From contig NZ_CP116899.1 of assembly GCF_030997045.1 (NCBI RefSeq), positions 3,930,001 through 3,994,000 of the forward strand: a DNA stretch of 64,000 nucleotides, given 5' to 3'. Source of the DNA: Microbulbifer sp. TB1203. Lineage in GTDB: Bacteria; Pseudomonadota; Gammaproteobacteria; Pseudomonadales; Cellvibrionaceae. A program made the position numbers and the translations under genes. Numbering within the stretch: the stretch's first letter is position 1; each line of letters starts with the position of its first letter. Shown piece by piece: positions 8,252 through 17,346 of the stretch. Under the pieces are notes generated by a model that had not been told where the DNA came from, did not search any database, and worked only from the letters and a program-made list of their open reading frames with translations.

Positions 8252-9055
8252 ATGGCCAGATCGGACAGTCTGATTCCAGCTCCCGAAGATAGTGACCACT
8301 ACCGTATCTTCGGCTTCCTGGTAATCCGCAGCGCATTCGACCCGCGCCCGCTGGCGGAGGAGCTCGACCGGGTGATGGGCGACGGGCTGGTGCCGCCGCT
8401 GGATATTTCCGGTGGGGAGAGATTTCGCTACGCGCCGATGATGACCGCGGAGACGCCGGTGAGCCTGTCGCTGCTCGACCGCCTGGAGCCGCTGGCGACG
8501 GAGCTACTCGGCGGAGCGGTGCTGCCCACGCGGGCCAAGGGCGTGCTCTACAGCGGCGACACGCCCTGGCATGGGGATTCCGATGTGCCGCTGGCGAGTG
8601 TCGGTATTGCGGCCTACCTGGAACCCGTTAAAGCGAACACCGGCGCGCTGCGGGTACTGCCCGGTTCCCACCGGCCGGAATTTGCCCGCGCCCTCGCGCC
8701 GATGAGCGGGGTGGCGGCGGAGTCCCTGCCGGGACATATTCTGGAGACGGAACCCGGCGACCTGATCCTGTTCGACGAACACCTCTTCCACGGCAGCTGC
8801 GGCGGCGGCCTGCGCCGGCAGTGGCGGCTTGATTTCCTCCTGGATCCCGTCACTGCCGAGGCGGAGCGTCGCACCCGCGCCTATTTCGCAGACATCTATC
8901 CCGCGGACTGGAACGGCGGCTACGACGTGGACCGCTACCCCAGCTACGGCCCGGATTGGCGCCGCTCGGGACGCAGGGTCGTGCAGCGCTTGGAAGAACT
9001 GGGTGTCTACCGGCTGGCGGATGCGCAGGAGGCCTATAGTCGCTCCAGGCAGTGA
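8252..9055 (+). CDS. Phytanoyl-CoA dioxygenase (PhyH) family protein
   Basis: A 267-residue Fe(II)/2-oxoglutarate-dependent oxygenase. The iron-binding HxD is WHGDSDVP (about residues 109-116), the distal histidine is in LFDEHLFHGS (about 178), and a downstream Arg in LRRQWRLDFL would hold 2-oxoglutarate. VLPGSHRPEF is also typical of the family. The substrate is unknown. It is not closely similar to the EctD-like enzyme encoded at 11 kb. Confidence 0.85.
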   Translation: MARSDSLIPAPEDSDHYRIFGFLVIRSAFDPRPLAEELDRVMGDGLVPPLDISGGERFRYAPMMTAETPVSLSLLDRLEPLATELLGGAVLPTRAKGVLYSGDTPWHGDSDVPLASVGIAAYLEPVKANTGALRVLPGSHRPEFARALAPMSGVAAESLPGHILETEPGDLILFDEHLFHGSCGGGLRRQWRLDFLLDPVTAEAERRTRAYFADIYPADWNGGYDVDRYPSYGPDWRRSGRRVVQRLEELGVYRLADAQEAYSRSRQ

Positions 9056-9127
9056 GCCGGTTTTTGCCCAGGGCGGTTCCGCACCGGTAAACTGCCCCCC
9101 GATCTGCAAAATTCAAGGAGCCCGCCT

Positions 9128-9898
9128 GTGAACCGTTCGAAGTGGCTGATCGTCATTGTCATCGCACTCTTCCAATTTTCCACGGCGGTCGCTATGGCCG
9201 AGCCGGTTGCCACCGATATTGTGGTGCGCGCCAAAGCCAGGGACGCCAAGTTTATCGGCTCCTCCATCGGCGGCGCGCTGGTGCGTATCCGCGACGCGGA
9301 CAGCGGCGCCCTGCTCGCCGAGGGCTTGACCGAGGGCAGTACCGGCAATACCGATAAAATCATGCGCCAGCCCCACAGCCGCTACGGTTCCATCGCCGAG
9401 GGCGCGGCCGCCTTCAAGGCCACGCTGGAGATCGACGAGCCGGTGTTTCTCACCGTGGAGGTGGTGGCGCCGGCGATCAAGCGGCAGGCGCGGGTACTCT
9501 CGCAAACCCAGACCTGGCTGGTGCCGGGCAAGCCGATCGACGGCGACGGCCTGATCGTCGAGGTCCCCGGTATGGTGGTGGATCTGCTCAGCCCGCAGAC
9601 CCACCAAGCGGTACCGGCTTCGGACAGCCCGTTTGAAATCAAGGCCAATGTGGTGATGATGTGCGGCTGTGCGCTGACCCCGGACGGCCTCTGGGACGGC
9701 AGCAAAATGGAGGTGGCGGCGATAGTGCGCAAGGACGGTGAGCTTTACAAAACGGTGCCGCTGAAGATACAGGACACCAGCACCTTCGGCGCACCGCTGG
9801 AGGCGAAATCACCGGGTGTCTACCAGTTACTGGTCTATGCCTACGATCCCAGAACCGGAAATACCGGCGTCGACCAGACCAGTTTTATCGTCCAATAA
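9128..9898 (+). CDS. Exported protein of unknown function
   Basis: This 256-residue protein begins with a clear signal peptide (hydrophobic core WLIVIVIALFQFSTAVAMA, likely cleavage after AMA), so it acts in the periplasm or outside. The mature part looks beta-rich with two Ig-like halves (about 25-130 and 145-256). There is a MMCGCALTPDGLWDG segment with two nearby cysteines around residue 180. I do not recognise the family. GTG start at 9128 with AAGGAG upstream. The Nudix gene follows after 10 bases. Confidence 0.75.
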   Translation: MNRSKWLIVIVIALFQFSTAVAMAEPVATDIVVRAKARDAKFIGSSIGGALVRIRDADSGALLAEGLTEGSTGNTDKIMRQPHSRYGSIAEGAAAFKATLEIDEPVFLTVEVVAPAIKRQARVLSQTQTWLVPGKPIDGDGLIVEVPGMVVDLLSPQTHQAVPASDSPFEIKANVVMMCGCALTPDGLWDGSKMEVAAIVRKDGELYKTVPLKIQDTSTFGAPLEAKSPGVYQLLVYAYDPRTGNTGVDQTSFIVQ

Positions 9899-9908
9899 AG
9901 TTGTTGCC

Positions 9909-10661
9909 ATGATACTCACCGCGAGCAGAAATCAGTACGACGGTCTCTACATCCACCCGGAAGCCCTGCCGGAAGACGCCGGAGAGTTCAGACTGCGCCT
10001 GGCCGCGTCCCTGGAGCACTGGCGCGGCGAGCGCGCCAAGGCGGTGTGGTTGCGGCTGCCGGCGCGGCATTCGCAATTGATTCCCGTGGCCCTGGAGTTG
10101 GATTTTGAATTTCACCATTGCAAAGCCGATGAAGTGATGATGATCCTGCGCCTGGTGGAAAACACCCCGCTGCCCCTGTTCGCCACTCACACCATCGGCG
10201 CGGGCGGGCTGGTGATCTCCGCAGAGGGAAAGATACTGACCGTGGTGGAACGCCACGACCTGGAGACCCGCCCCGGCCATTTCAAATTTCCCGGCGGCAT
10301 GCTGGAGCCCGGGGAGCATATCGAGGACGGGGTGATCCGCGAGGTATTCGAGGAGACCGGCGTAGAGACGGAGTTCGAGGGGCTGGTCAGCTTCCGCCAC
10401 CACCACGGCGGCCAGTTCGGCACCTCGAACATTTACGCGGTGTGCAAGCTGAAGCCGCTGACCCGGGAAATCAAAATAGACGAAGAGGAAATCGGCCTCG
10501 CCCGCTGGATACCGGTGGAGGAATATTTGGCTGCGGAGGGCGTGGGCAGCTACAACAAGCACATCGTCCGCAGTGCGTTGCCCGGCAGCTTTCTGCAACG
10601 GCAAAAAATTCCCGGCTACCGCGGCGATGCGGACGACTACGAGATCTATTCTCCTGCGTGA
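9909..10661 (+). CDS. Nudix hydrolase with pre-Nudix N-terminal domain
   Basis: The 250-residue protein has an N-terminal domain of about 90 residues like that of NUDT6-type proteins, followed by a Nudix domain (about residues 95-230). The Nudix box is complete: GGMLEPGEHIEDGVIREVFE continuing into ETGV, matching Gx5Ex7REUxEExGU. Nudix enzymes cleave nucleoside-diphosphate derivatives; the substrate here is unknown. I place the start at ATG 9909, just after the preceding gene; an upstream in-frame start would overlap that gene by over 80 bases. Confidence 0.88.
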   Translation: MILTASRNQYDGLYIHPEALPEDAGEFRLRLAASLEHWRGERAKAVWLRLPARHSQLIPVALELDFEFHHCKADEVMMILRLVENTPLPLFATHTIGAGGLVISAEGKILTVVERHDLETRPGHFKFPGGMLEPGEHIEDGVIREVFEETGVETEFEGLVSFRHHHGGQFGTSNIYAVCKLKPLTREIKIDEEEIGLARWIPVEEYLAAEGVGSYNKHIVRSALPGSFLQRQKIPGYRGDADDYEIYSPA

Positions 10662-11043
10662 CTCTTCCCGGATCCGCTTGACTCGGCGGGTCGAAAGCGT
10701 TGGAATAATACGCCTGTAAATTGACTGACGCGATTTACATCTTTCATTGCGGCATCCGCCGCAAATTGTCTCCGGTGACTCGCTCACCGTTCAAAAAATT
10801 GGCCTCGACCGTCGGGGTTGCGGCCTTTCAAACAGCGGTAAACACAGTACTCGCGCCCCTGGCGTTCGCGAAGCTGGCGGTAGGGCTCTGTGCTGCCGTT
10901 TTAGTAATTAAAAATTTCCGTAACTACTCTCCCCTCTCCCGCTTGCGGGGGAGGGGCCGGGGGAGGGGGCGCTGACCGGCTCCCCCTCTCCCTAACCTGT
11001 CGGGGTGAGTAGTTACAAATTTTCAACAATTAGAGGAGGAATC
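10662..11043. other. Intergenic region before ectD, 382 bp
   Basis: No convincing gene is present. The right half (10911-11023) is a palindromic element described separately. The left half probably holds the start of the ectD transcript unless the promoter lies within the element. AGGAGGAATC at the right end is the ectD ribosome-binding site. Confidence 0.6.
10911..11023. repeat. MITE-like palindromic element
   Basis: Outer arms AAAATTT..GTAACTACTC (10911-10929) and GAGTAGTTAC AAATTTT (11007-11023) are inverted copies of each other. Between them lie further complementary tracts (CCCCTCTCCCGC, GCGGGGGAGGGG, CTCCCCCTCTCCC). The whole could fold into a long hairpin. The core resembles the palindrome at 3255-3306, so this is probably a dispersed non-coding repeat inserted upstream of ectD. 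Confidence 0.6.
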
Positions 11044-11939
11044 ATGCCTACACAAGATGATCTGTACCCTTCCCGGTTGGGCGGCAGGGAACAAATCATC
11101 CCCAGACAGGACCCGGTGGTCTACGGCGGCGAGCCGCCGGAAAGCGGCGCGTCGCTGGAACGGGCGCAGTTGGACCACTACGAAAAAAACGGCTACCTGG
11201 TTCTGCCCGGCTATATGCCGGAAATGGTGGAGCCGCTACTGACGGAAAACAGCTGCGCGGAAAATTGCGCGGATGCGAGGAGCTGGTGTGTGAGCCGGAG
11301 AGCGACGAACTGCGCACCATCTTCAATCCCTGTGGTTTCAGCGGGCACATCGACCGCTTTTTCCGCCACCCGAAAATCCTGCCACTGGTGCGCCAGCTGC
11401 TGGGATCGGATGTGTACCTGATGCAATCCCGGGTCAACAACAAACCCGCCTTCACCGGCCGCTCCTTCGCTTGGCACTCCGACTTCGAGACCTGGCACGT
11501 GGAGGACGGTATGCCCAGGATGCGCGCCCTTACCGCCTGGATCATGCTCAGCGAGAACCACCAGCACAACGGCCCGCTGTATGTGATCCCCGGCTCCTAC
11601 AAGCTCTATGTTTCCTGCCGCGGCAGAACCGCCGAGGACAATTACAAATCCTCCCTGCGCCGGCAGGTGCTGGGCGTGCCCAGGCCGGAGACCATGCGCG
11701 AGATCCTGCGGGACCGGGAGATACACGCGATTACCGGTATGCCGGGCACCCTGGTGATCCACGAGTGCAACCTGCTGCACGGTTCGCCGGACAATATTTC
11801 CAACGACCCGCGCAAGGTGTTGATGTGCGTGTACAACAGCGTGGAAAACAAACCGGCGGCACCCTTCGGCGGTCTCAAGCCGCGCCCGAGTTTTCTCAGC
11901 AGCCGGGATTACAGCCCGGCGAACCTGTCGGCCGCCTGA
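11044..11939 (+). pseudogene. ectD: Ectoine hydroxylase, interrupted by a single frameshift
   Basis: EctD converts ectoine to 5-hydroxyectoine with Fe(II) and 2-oxoglutarate. The first 68 or so codons (DDLYPSRLGGREQIIPRQDP, then DHYEKNGYLVLPGY) are in one frame. The rest, from about 11250 to the TGA at 11937-11939, is in another. It contains the iron-binding HSD in FAWHSDFETWHVEDGMPRMR, AWIMLSENHQHNGPLYVIPG and the distal His in LLHGSPDN. Adding one A to the AAAA run at 11246-11249 restores a continuous protein of about 298 residues, the normal EctD length. All catalytic residues survive. It is therefore either a very recent mutation or a sequencing error. No ectABC genes are in the window. 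Confidence 0.85.
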
Positions 11940-11953
11940 GGCACAGTGGTTTT

Positions 11954-12037
11954 TGTAGGAGCGGCCCATGGCCGCGATCAATAGTGGGTCATCTACTTCG
12001 CCCGGCTAGCCTGATCGCGGCCAACGGCCGCTCCTAC
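11954..12037. repeat. REP-like palindrome, copy 1
   Basis: TGTAGGAGCGGCCCATGGCC at the left and its inverted counterpart GATCGCGGCCAACGGCCGCTCCTAC at the right (split for reading) bracket a short spacer. It fills the gap between the convergent ectD and gtrB-like genes and abuts the latter's stop codon, so it may double as a bidirectional 3'-end structure. Confidence 0.85.
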
Positions 12038-13054
12038 TTAATCTGCGATAACGGCCGCTTCTCTTTCTCTCTTTTCGATGTCTGCAGTCTCCGCACCGAC
12101 GACTTTGTCGATATGGTACTTGGGCCGCTGCTTCACTTCCTCGAACAGCTTGGCGATATACTCGCCGATCACTCCCAGACACAGCAGCTGCACACTGCCG
12201 ATAAACAGCAGCGGCAGCAGGATGGACGCCCAGCCGGGCACGGCGTTATCGGTGAACAGGCGCGTGGTCAGCACCCAGGCGATCACGGCAAACGACAGCG
12301 CGCTGGAGACCAGCCCCAGCACCGTAATCGCCCGCAGCGGCGCGGTGGAAAAGGCGGTGATTCCCCGCCAGGCCAGGGACAGCATGCGCCGCAGTGGGTA
12401 TTTGCTCTCCCCGGCGGTGCGCTCCCGCCGCCGGTATTCCACTTGGGAGGATTCGAAGCCCAGTTCGCGCACCATGCCGCGCAGGAACAGGTTGGCCTCC
12501 GGGTATTCCAACAGCGCGTCCAGCGCGCGGCGGGAGAGCAGGCGGAAGTCGGCGTGGTTGAACACCAGGTCGACGCCCAGCTTGTGCATCACCCGGTAGT
12601 AGCCCTCGGCGGTAAAGCGCTTGAAAAAGGTATCCGTGTGGCGCTCGCTGCGCACCCCATAGACCACTTCGCTGCCCTGCAGGTAGTGGTCCACCATGGG
12701 TTCGATATTTTCCGCACCGTCCTGCAGGTCGGCGTCGATGCTCACCACCGCTTCTTCCACCGTCTGGCTCAGGCCCGCGTGCAGCGCATTCTGGTGACCC
12801 TTGTTACGCGACAGCCTGACCGACACCACCTGGCTTTCCCGCCGGGCGATCTTCTGCATCAGCGGCCAGGTGTCGTCCCTGCTGCCGTCGTCCACCAGGT
12901 AAATTTTCGATCCGCGCGCCACCTTGCCGGAGTGCTCCAGGCGATTCAGTTGCTGCAGCAGTTCCGCGCAGCTCTCCGCGAGTATCTCTTCCTCGTTGTA
13001 GCAGGGCACGACGATGGCGAGGGTGGGGGCGGGTCTTGTGGAGTCTGTAGGCAT
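12038..13054 (-). CDS. GtrB-like polyprenyl-phosphate glycosyltransferase (GT2)
   Basis: The 338-residue protein is a GT2 family enzyme of the DPM1/GtrB/ArnC type, which moves a sugar from a nucleotide onto a polyprenyl phosphate at the inner membrane. The N-terminal catalytic domain shows AIVVPCYNEEEIL, the VDDGSRD motif and SIDADLQD (the DXD-like metal site). Two membrane helices follow near residues 235-300. I start it at ATG 13054, which overlaps the upstream TAA by one base (TAATG) and has GGAGAG before it; a longer in-frame start would run into the GtrA-like gene. Confidence 0.88.
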   Translation of the reverse strand: MPTDSTRPAPTLAIVVPCYNEEEILAESCAELLQQLNRLEHSGKVARGSKIYLVDDGSRDDTWPLMQKIARRESQVVSVRLSRNKGHQNALHAGLSQTVEEAVVSIDADLQDGAENIEPMVDHYLQGSEVVYGVRSERHTDTFFKRFTAEGYYRVMHKLGVDLVFNHADFRLLSRRALDALLEYPEANLFLRGMVRELGFESSQVEYRRRERTAGESKYPLRRMLSLAWRGITAFSTAPLRAITVLGLVSSALSFAVIAWVLTTRLFTDNAVPGWASILLPLLFIGSVQLLCLGVIGEYIAKLFEEVKQRPKYHIDKVVGAETADIEKREREAAVIAD

Positions 13055-13422
13055 TATTCTCTCCGGTAGATCCAGTACTGATGCAGGGTGAAATTGCACA
13101 GCAGGGTGATGCCGGTGGCGACCACCTGCGCCGCCAGGTAGTGCAGCGCAGTCAGCAGTGCGGCGAAGCTGGCGGTGTTGACGCCCAGCCCGAGCAGGGC
13201 CACCAGGACAAACCTGGGCAACGTCTGCGCGTGACTCTTTCGGCTGGAAAAGGTGAAGTGGTAATTCAGCCAGTAGTTGAACCCCGCCGACAATGCAAAG
13301 GAGGCTGCGGACGCGGCCACTTCGGCGGTATGCAGCAGTTCGACGAACAGCGCCAGCAGCAGAAACTGCAACAGGGTGGCGGTGCCGCCCACCAGGGCGA
13401 AGCGCAACAGGCGATCAATCAT
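13054..13422 (-). CDS. GtrA family membrane protein
   Basis: The 122-residue protein has four predicted membrane helices and the GtrA signature (RFALVGGTATLLQF near the start, NYWLNYHFTF in the middle, FTLHQYWIYRRE at the end). GtrA proteins are proposed flippases for polyprenyl-phosphate-linked sugars. It overlaps the large upstream gene by 8 bases and the GtrB-like gene by 1. The three therefore form a compact operon like the serotype-conversion gtrA-gtrB-gtrX sets. Confidence 0.88.
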   Translation of the reverse strand: MIDRLLRFALVGGTATLLQFLLLALFVELLHTAEVAASAASFALSAGFNYWLNYHFTFSSRKSHAQTLPRFVLVALLGLGVNTASFAALLTALHYLAAQVVATGITLLCNFTLHQYWIYRRE

Positions 13423-15346
13423 TTTTCGGCAGCTCTGCCAGCGCGGTTTCGGGAGGTTTGGCCAGGAAGCGGGCCATGGCCCAGTCGGCGTGGTCGTGGC
13501 GGTTGCTGCCCAGCGGGTCCACCACCAGGGTTATCCGGGAGGCGCCCTCCAGCGGCAGCAGGATTTCCCCCGTCTCCCGCCGGTTGTTATAGGGGCCGCT
13601 GCTGAAAACCTCCTCTCCGTCGAGCAACACCTTGAATTCCACCAGGCCGCGGTGACCGGCGGCGTCCAGGCCGAAATAGCTGTGAAAATATTTCGCCCCG
13701 GGCGGAATCCGGTAGCGGGTCTCGCTGCGCGCGTGCACGCCCAGCCCCTTCGCGTAGTGGTGTCCGCCGATGCGGATCGGCCGCTGTTCCACACTGCGGT
13801 CGCGGCCCATGTGGCCCCACTCCTGCCGATGGTAGTCCGCGCTCAACTGGCTCAGGTAAAGCTCCCCCTGCTGCGCCATCTGTTCCGCCAGGGTGTAGTG
13901 CCGCCAGGCGGAGGCGGCGCCGAAGCACAGCAGCAGGCCGGAGGCGGTCAGCGCGGCCACGGTGGGTGTATGCGCGGAGTTCCTTTCGCTTTTCTCCCCA
14001 CCGCTTTCCTCCTCCCTTCTGCGCCGCGCGGCCAGCAGCAGGGCCGCCTGGGCGAACAGCAACCCCTCGCCGGGTTTGCGATAGCGCCCCTCGTTGACCG
14101 CGATAGGTAGCAGGCCCTGCACCACTATCCAGGTCAACAGCAGCGACGGCAGCAGGCGCTCGCCCTTCAGCCGGCGCCAGTAAAAGGCGGTGCCCGCCAG
14201 CAACAGCAGGGTCAGCGGCGCCCACAGCCAGCGGGCGTGAATATTCAGCTGATCCAGCTGGCGGTCGCGGTTCTGGTCCGGCCAGGAGCGGCCGAAAAAC
14301 AGGAACAGCAGGTTTTCTTTCGCGATCCACAGGGCGTTGGAAAACGTCAGCGGGTATTTCGCCAGTGCCCGTTGCCAGTCCTCAGAGCCTTTATCGATAT
14401 CGATGGTGACGTCGGCGGTGCCGCTGCGCGCGGTCTGCCAGTCGGAGAGCGGCTCCAGGGGCTTTTCGCCGGTGGAGGGGGAGGCGAACCAGTAGTTCCA
14501 GCGGGCGCCCCCGCGGCGATAGTGCATATTGATTTGCTTATTGCCGGAGCGGGTGTAGATCGCCACCAGCTGGCCGACGCCGTGGGGGGCGAAAATATGC
14601 ATCTTCTGGTAGCCGCGGTAGGCCAGCGGGCCGAGGACCAGGGCGAGCAGCAGCAGCGAGTAGACCGCCTTGCGCAGCTTGTCGTCCTGCAACAGCCACA
14701 GCCAGGTGCAGGTCACCGCGGCCAGGGGTATCGCAATGCCGCGGGTCAGCCCCGCCAGCGCCCACACCAGCGCCATCAGCAGGAAACTTCGCAGGTCCTG
14801 TTTGCGCTTGCTGCGCCAACTGCTCCAGAGCGCGGCGCCGAGCAGGGGCAGCAGCAGCGTCTCCTGCATGAAATAGCCGTAGATGGCGATCCACGACGGC
14901 AGCAGCGACAGTGCCGCCCAGCCGCCGAGCGCGATGGCCCTGCTCGGCTGCAGTTCGCGCAGGAAGCGGTACCAGAACCAGGGGGTGAGCAGGGACAGCA
15001 GCGCGGTGTAGAAGGCCACCAGCAGCGGCTCGCTCAGGGTGAGTTTCCCCAGGGCGCCGATATACAGCTGGTAGAGCACCGGGTCGGTCATCGACATGGG
15101 GTCGTCGCGCAGGGCCTCGATGCCCTGCTCCCAGTGGCGCTGGGGGTCGCTCCAGATATGGTCCAGGGGGTTGAACTGCAGGATATAGTCCACCCGTAGC
15201 CAGGCGCCGAGAAAGATCAGTGCATAGAGAAACGCGTAGAGGCAGTTGCGGCGGGTCAGCTGCAGTTGGAAGTGCAGTTGGCGGCCCGCGAGGAAGCCAG
15301 TCCAGCGGTCTGGTGTGGCGGCGGTCTCCGCCGGGTGGCTGTGCAT
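13415..15346 (-). CDS. Membrane glycosyltransferase with C-terminal NPCBM-like domain
   Basis: This 643-residue protein has about ten membrane helices in residues 30-480, with the GT39/PMT-like layout of enzymes that use polyprenyl-phosphate sugars: an early DYILQFNPLDHIWSDPQRHW loop with Asp residues and GLTRGIAIPL. After the last helix, residues 520-635 look like an NPCBM carbohydrate-binding module (KGLGVHARSETRYRIPPGAK, then YFHSYFGLDAAG and VEFKVLLDGEEVFSS). The module would be periplasmic. As first gene of the operon with GtrA- and GtrB-like partners it is the likely transferase that puts the sugar on its acceptor. The acceptor is unknown. The fusion is unusual. Confidence 0.78.
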   Translation of the reverse strand: MHSHPAETAATPDRWTGFLAGRQLHFQLQLTRRNCLYAFLYALIFLGAWLRVDYILQFNPLDHIWSDPQRHWEQGIEALRDDPMSMTDPVLYQLYIGALGKLTLSEPLLVAFYTALLSLLTPWFWYRFLRELQPSRAIALGGWAALSLLPSWIAIYGYFMQETLLLPLLGAALWSSWRSKRKQDLRSFLLMALVWALAGLTRGIAIPLAAVTCTWLWLLQDDKLRKAVYSLLLLALVLGPLAYRGYQKMHIFAPHGVGQLVAIYTRSGNKQINMHYRRGGARWNYWFASPSTGEKPLEPLSDWQTARSGTADVTIDIDKGSEDWQRALAKYPLTFSNALWIAKENLLFLFFGRSWPDQNRDRQLDQLNIHARWLWAPLTLLLLAGTAFYWRRLKGERLLPSLLLTWIVVQGLLPIAVNEGRYRKPGEGLLFAQAALLLAARRRREEESGGEKSERNSAHTPTVAALTASGLLLCFGAASAWRHYTLAEQMAQQGELYLSQLSADYHRQEWGHMGRDRSVEQRPIRIGGHHYAKGLGVHARSETRYRIPPGAKYFHSYFGLDAAGHRGLVEFKVLLDGEEVFSSGPYNNRRETGEILLPLEGASRITLVVDPLGSNRHDHADWAMARFLAKPPETALAELPKND

Positions 15347-15483
15347 GGACGCGGCCCGTAGTTCTTCATATTGGCGTTTATTTAACCATATGAACTTAGT
15401 GGTGGTACAGAATTGAGCGCAACCGTAAGTACTGTGACAGTGCTGGTTGCCTCGGGCTTATCGGGGGCTCCCCGAGTCCCGAA

Positions 15484-16557
15484 TCAAACCGCCACCACCC
15501 GGTTGCGCCCGCTGTCTTTGGCGCGGTACATGCGCGCGTCCGCCTCCGCCAGCAGCTGGCCGTGAGTGGCGCTGGACGGGTCGCCCTCGGCGACGCCGAA
15601 ACTGATGGAGATCTTGACCGGCGGATCGTATTTCTGACTGAGCGCCTCCACCCGGTCGCGCAGTTTTTCCGCCAGTATGCCGCCACCGTCGAGATCGGTA
15701 TTGGGCAGCAGAATCAGGAATTCCTCGCCACCCCAGCGGGCCACTATGTCGTCGGTGCGGGTGTTCTCCCGCAGCACTTCCGCCACGTCCTGCAGCACCC
15801 GGTCGCCGAAGGCGTGGCCATAGTTGTCGTTGAGGGTCTTGAAGTTGTCCAGGTCGCCGATCAGCACTGTGTAGCGGCCCGACAGGTGGCGGTTGCGGCG
15901 CTCCAACTCGTGCATGGCGCGATAGGCCTCGTGCCGGTTGGCCAGCCCGGTGAGGGCGTCGGTGCTGGCGCGGTTCTCCAGTTCCTGGGTCAGGGTGTGT
16001 AGCATCTGCTGGGTCTGGTGGCGGCTGCTGTCGAGAATCGCGGTGAGTGCGGTGAGCGCGCCGAACACGGCGATAAAGCGCGCCCGGTAGGCGGTGTCGT
16101 ATTCCGCGGTCATGCCGGGAAAGTCCGGGTAGAACAGCACCAGCGCGGTGATACCGCCGATGGCCACCAGGGTCGCGGTGCCCACCTTGTAGCCGTACAA
16201 ATTGATAAAGCCGGGTACCAGCATCACCGCCCACATCAGTCCGGTGTTGTTCACACCGCCGGAGAGCAGCAGGTAGAAATACAGTACCAACAGCAGGGTG
16301 CCCACCAGCAGCGGCGTCTTGCTGCTCGGGCCTACCAGGTTGACCGTGATATAGGCCCCGAGGATCAGCGTTGCCACGCCGAACAGGGTGGAGGCCTGGA
16401 GGAGATCGCCATTGGTGAGGGCGATCACGCTCATGGCACCGGTGATCGCCAGGGAGAAAATCAGCATATAGCCGGAGGCCTGCACGCGCCGGCGCAGCTC
16501 CAACTGGAGCGCTTCGCGAACCGGGTCCCGGTAGTTATTGTTATGTGCGGTGTTCAT
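15484..16557 (-). CDS. Membrane-bound diguanylate cyclase (GGDEF)
   Basis: The 357-residue protein has six predicted membrane helices (about residues 30-185), a short coiled linker and a GGDEF domain (about 185-355). The active-site loop reads RWGGEEFLILLP, an intact GGEEF variant, so it should make cyclic di-GMP. NFKTLNDNYGHAFGDRVLQ is the usual substrate-binding stretch. I see no RxxD inhibitory site immediately before the loop. The membrane part has no named sensor domain that I recognise. It is transcribed alone. Confidence 0.92.
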   Translation of the reverse strand: MNTAHNNNYRDPVREALQLELRRRVQASGYMLIFSLAITGAMSVIALTNGDLLQASTLFGVATLILGAYITVNLVGPSSKTPLLVGTLLLVLYFYLLLSGGVNNTGLMWAVMLVPGFINLYGYKVGTATLVAIGGITALVLFYPDFPGMTAEYDTAYRARFIAVFGALTALTAILDSSRHQTQQMLHTLTQELENRASTDALTGLANRHEAYRAMHELERRNRHLSGRYTVLIGDLDNFKTLNDNYGHAFGDRVLQDVAEVLRENTRTDDIVARWGGEEFLILLPNTDLDGGGILAEKLRDRVEALSQKYDPPVKISISFGVAEGDPSSATHGQLLAEADARMYRAKDSGRNRVVAV

Positions 16558-16799
16558 GGGTTCCTATTGTTGTGCGGGCCTGTTCCCATCCGGCTACCAC
16601 CAGCCCGGCACTGCTACGGCACTTTGAGTGCTTTCGCTAACCCTTCGATGTTTCCCGGCCGCCGATGGCAAAACAGCTTCTCGCCGCCATCCCCAAGACA
16701 CATAACAAGGCGGCCCCGCGATCGGGGGCGCCTAGTATATGGCGATTCGCCTTCGCGCCAAAGAGCGGGACTATAGTATCAGCAGGATAAATAAGGACG

Positions 16800-17339
16800 G
16801 TGTGGCAGATTGTGGCGAACTTGCAGCTGACTTGTGGCGATATCCTGACCATGAGCGCGGACGCACTGGTGTGCCCGGCGCACAAGCACCTGATCCCCGG
16901 GCGCGGCCTCTCGGCGCAGATCTACGATCGCGGCGGCGAGGCACTGGTGGCGGCCTGCGCGCAGCAGCCGGAATGCGCCGTGGGCGAGGCGCGCCTGACC
17001 CGCGCCTACGGCCTGCCGGCAAAGTATCTTTTGCATACAGTGACACCCCAATGGAGCAGCGGCGACCAGTGGGGCGTGCAGGCCCTGGTGCAGCTGCGCC
17101 GCTGTTACCAGAGCGTGCTCGCCCTGGCGCGGCAGAAAGGTCTCGGCAGCCTGCTCTTTCCCGCCCTGGGGGCGGGCACCAACCGCTTTCCCCACTCCAT
17201 TGCCGCGCACCAGGCGCTGGAGGTATTAACGGTCGAAACGAGGGATTTTGCGCGGGTGGCGGTGTGTCTGCACACGCCGGCGGCGCTGGGGGAATGGCGG
17301 CGGGTTCAGCGGCGGTTTTTTGGGGAAGAGCGGGAATAG
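16800..17339 (+). CDS. Macro-domain-like protein
   Basis: The 179-residue protein resembles macro domains, which bind or hydrolyse ADP-ribose derivatives. It has LTCGDILTMSADALVCPAHK (the GDI and NAxN-like segment, here PAH rather than NAAN), PGRGLSAQIYDRGG, and a C-terminal FPALGAGTNRFPHSIAAHQAL. The changed NAxN segment makes catalytic activity uncertain. GTG at 16800 is used as start because the first beta strand begins soon after. AAGGA lies only a few bases upstream, so the start may instead be the GTG at 16812. Confidence 0.75.
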   Translation: MWQIVANLQLTCGDILTMSADALVCPAHKHLIPGRGLSAQIYDRGGEALVAACAQQPECAVGEARLTRAYGLPAKYLLHTVTPQWSSGDQWGVQALVQLRRCYQSVLALARQKGLGSLLFPALGAGTNRFPHSIAAHQALEVLTVETRDFARVAVCLHTPAALGEWRRVQRRFFGEERE

Positions 17340-17346
17340 TCTTAGA

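Noticed and set aside
10721..10975. A short open frame before ectD
   Set aside because: It runs into the palindromic element, has no ribosome-binding site and ends in a repeat-derived Arg/Gly tail.
11471..13069. A 532-codon plus-strand open frame
   Set aside because: It is antisense to the GtrB-like gene and covers ectD in another frame; its protein is Arg/Gln/Pro-rich with no conserved pattern, as expected for GC-rich shadow frames.
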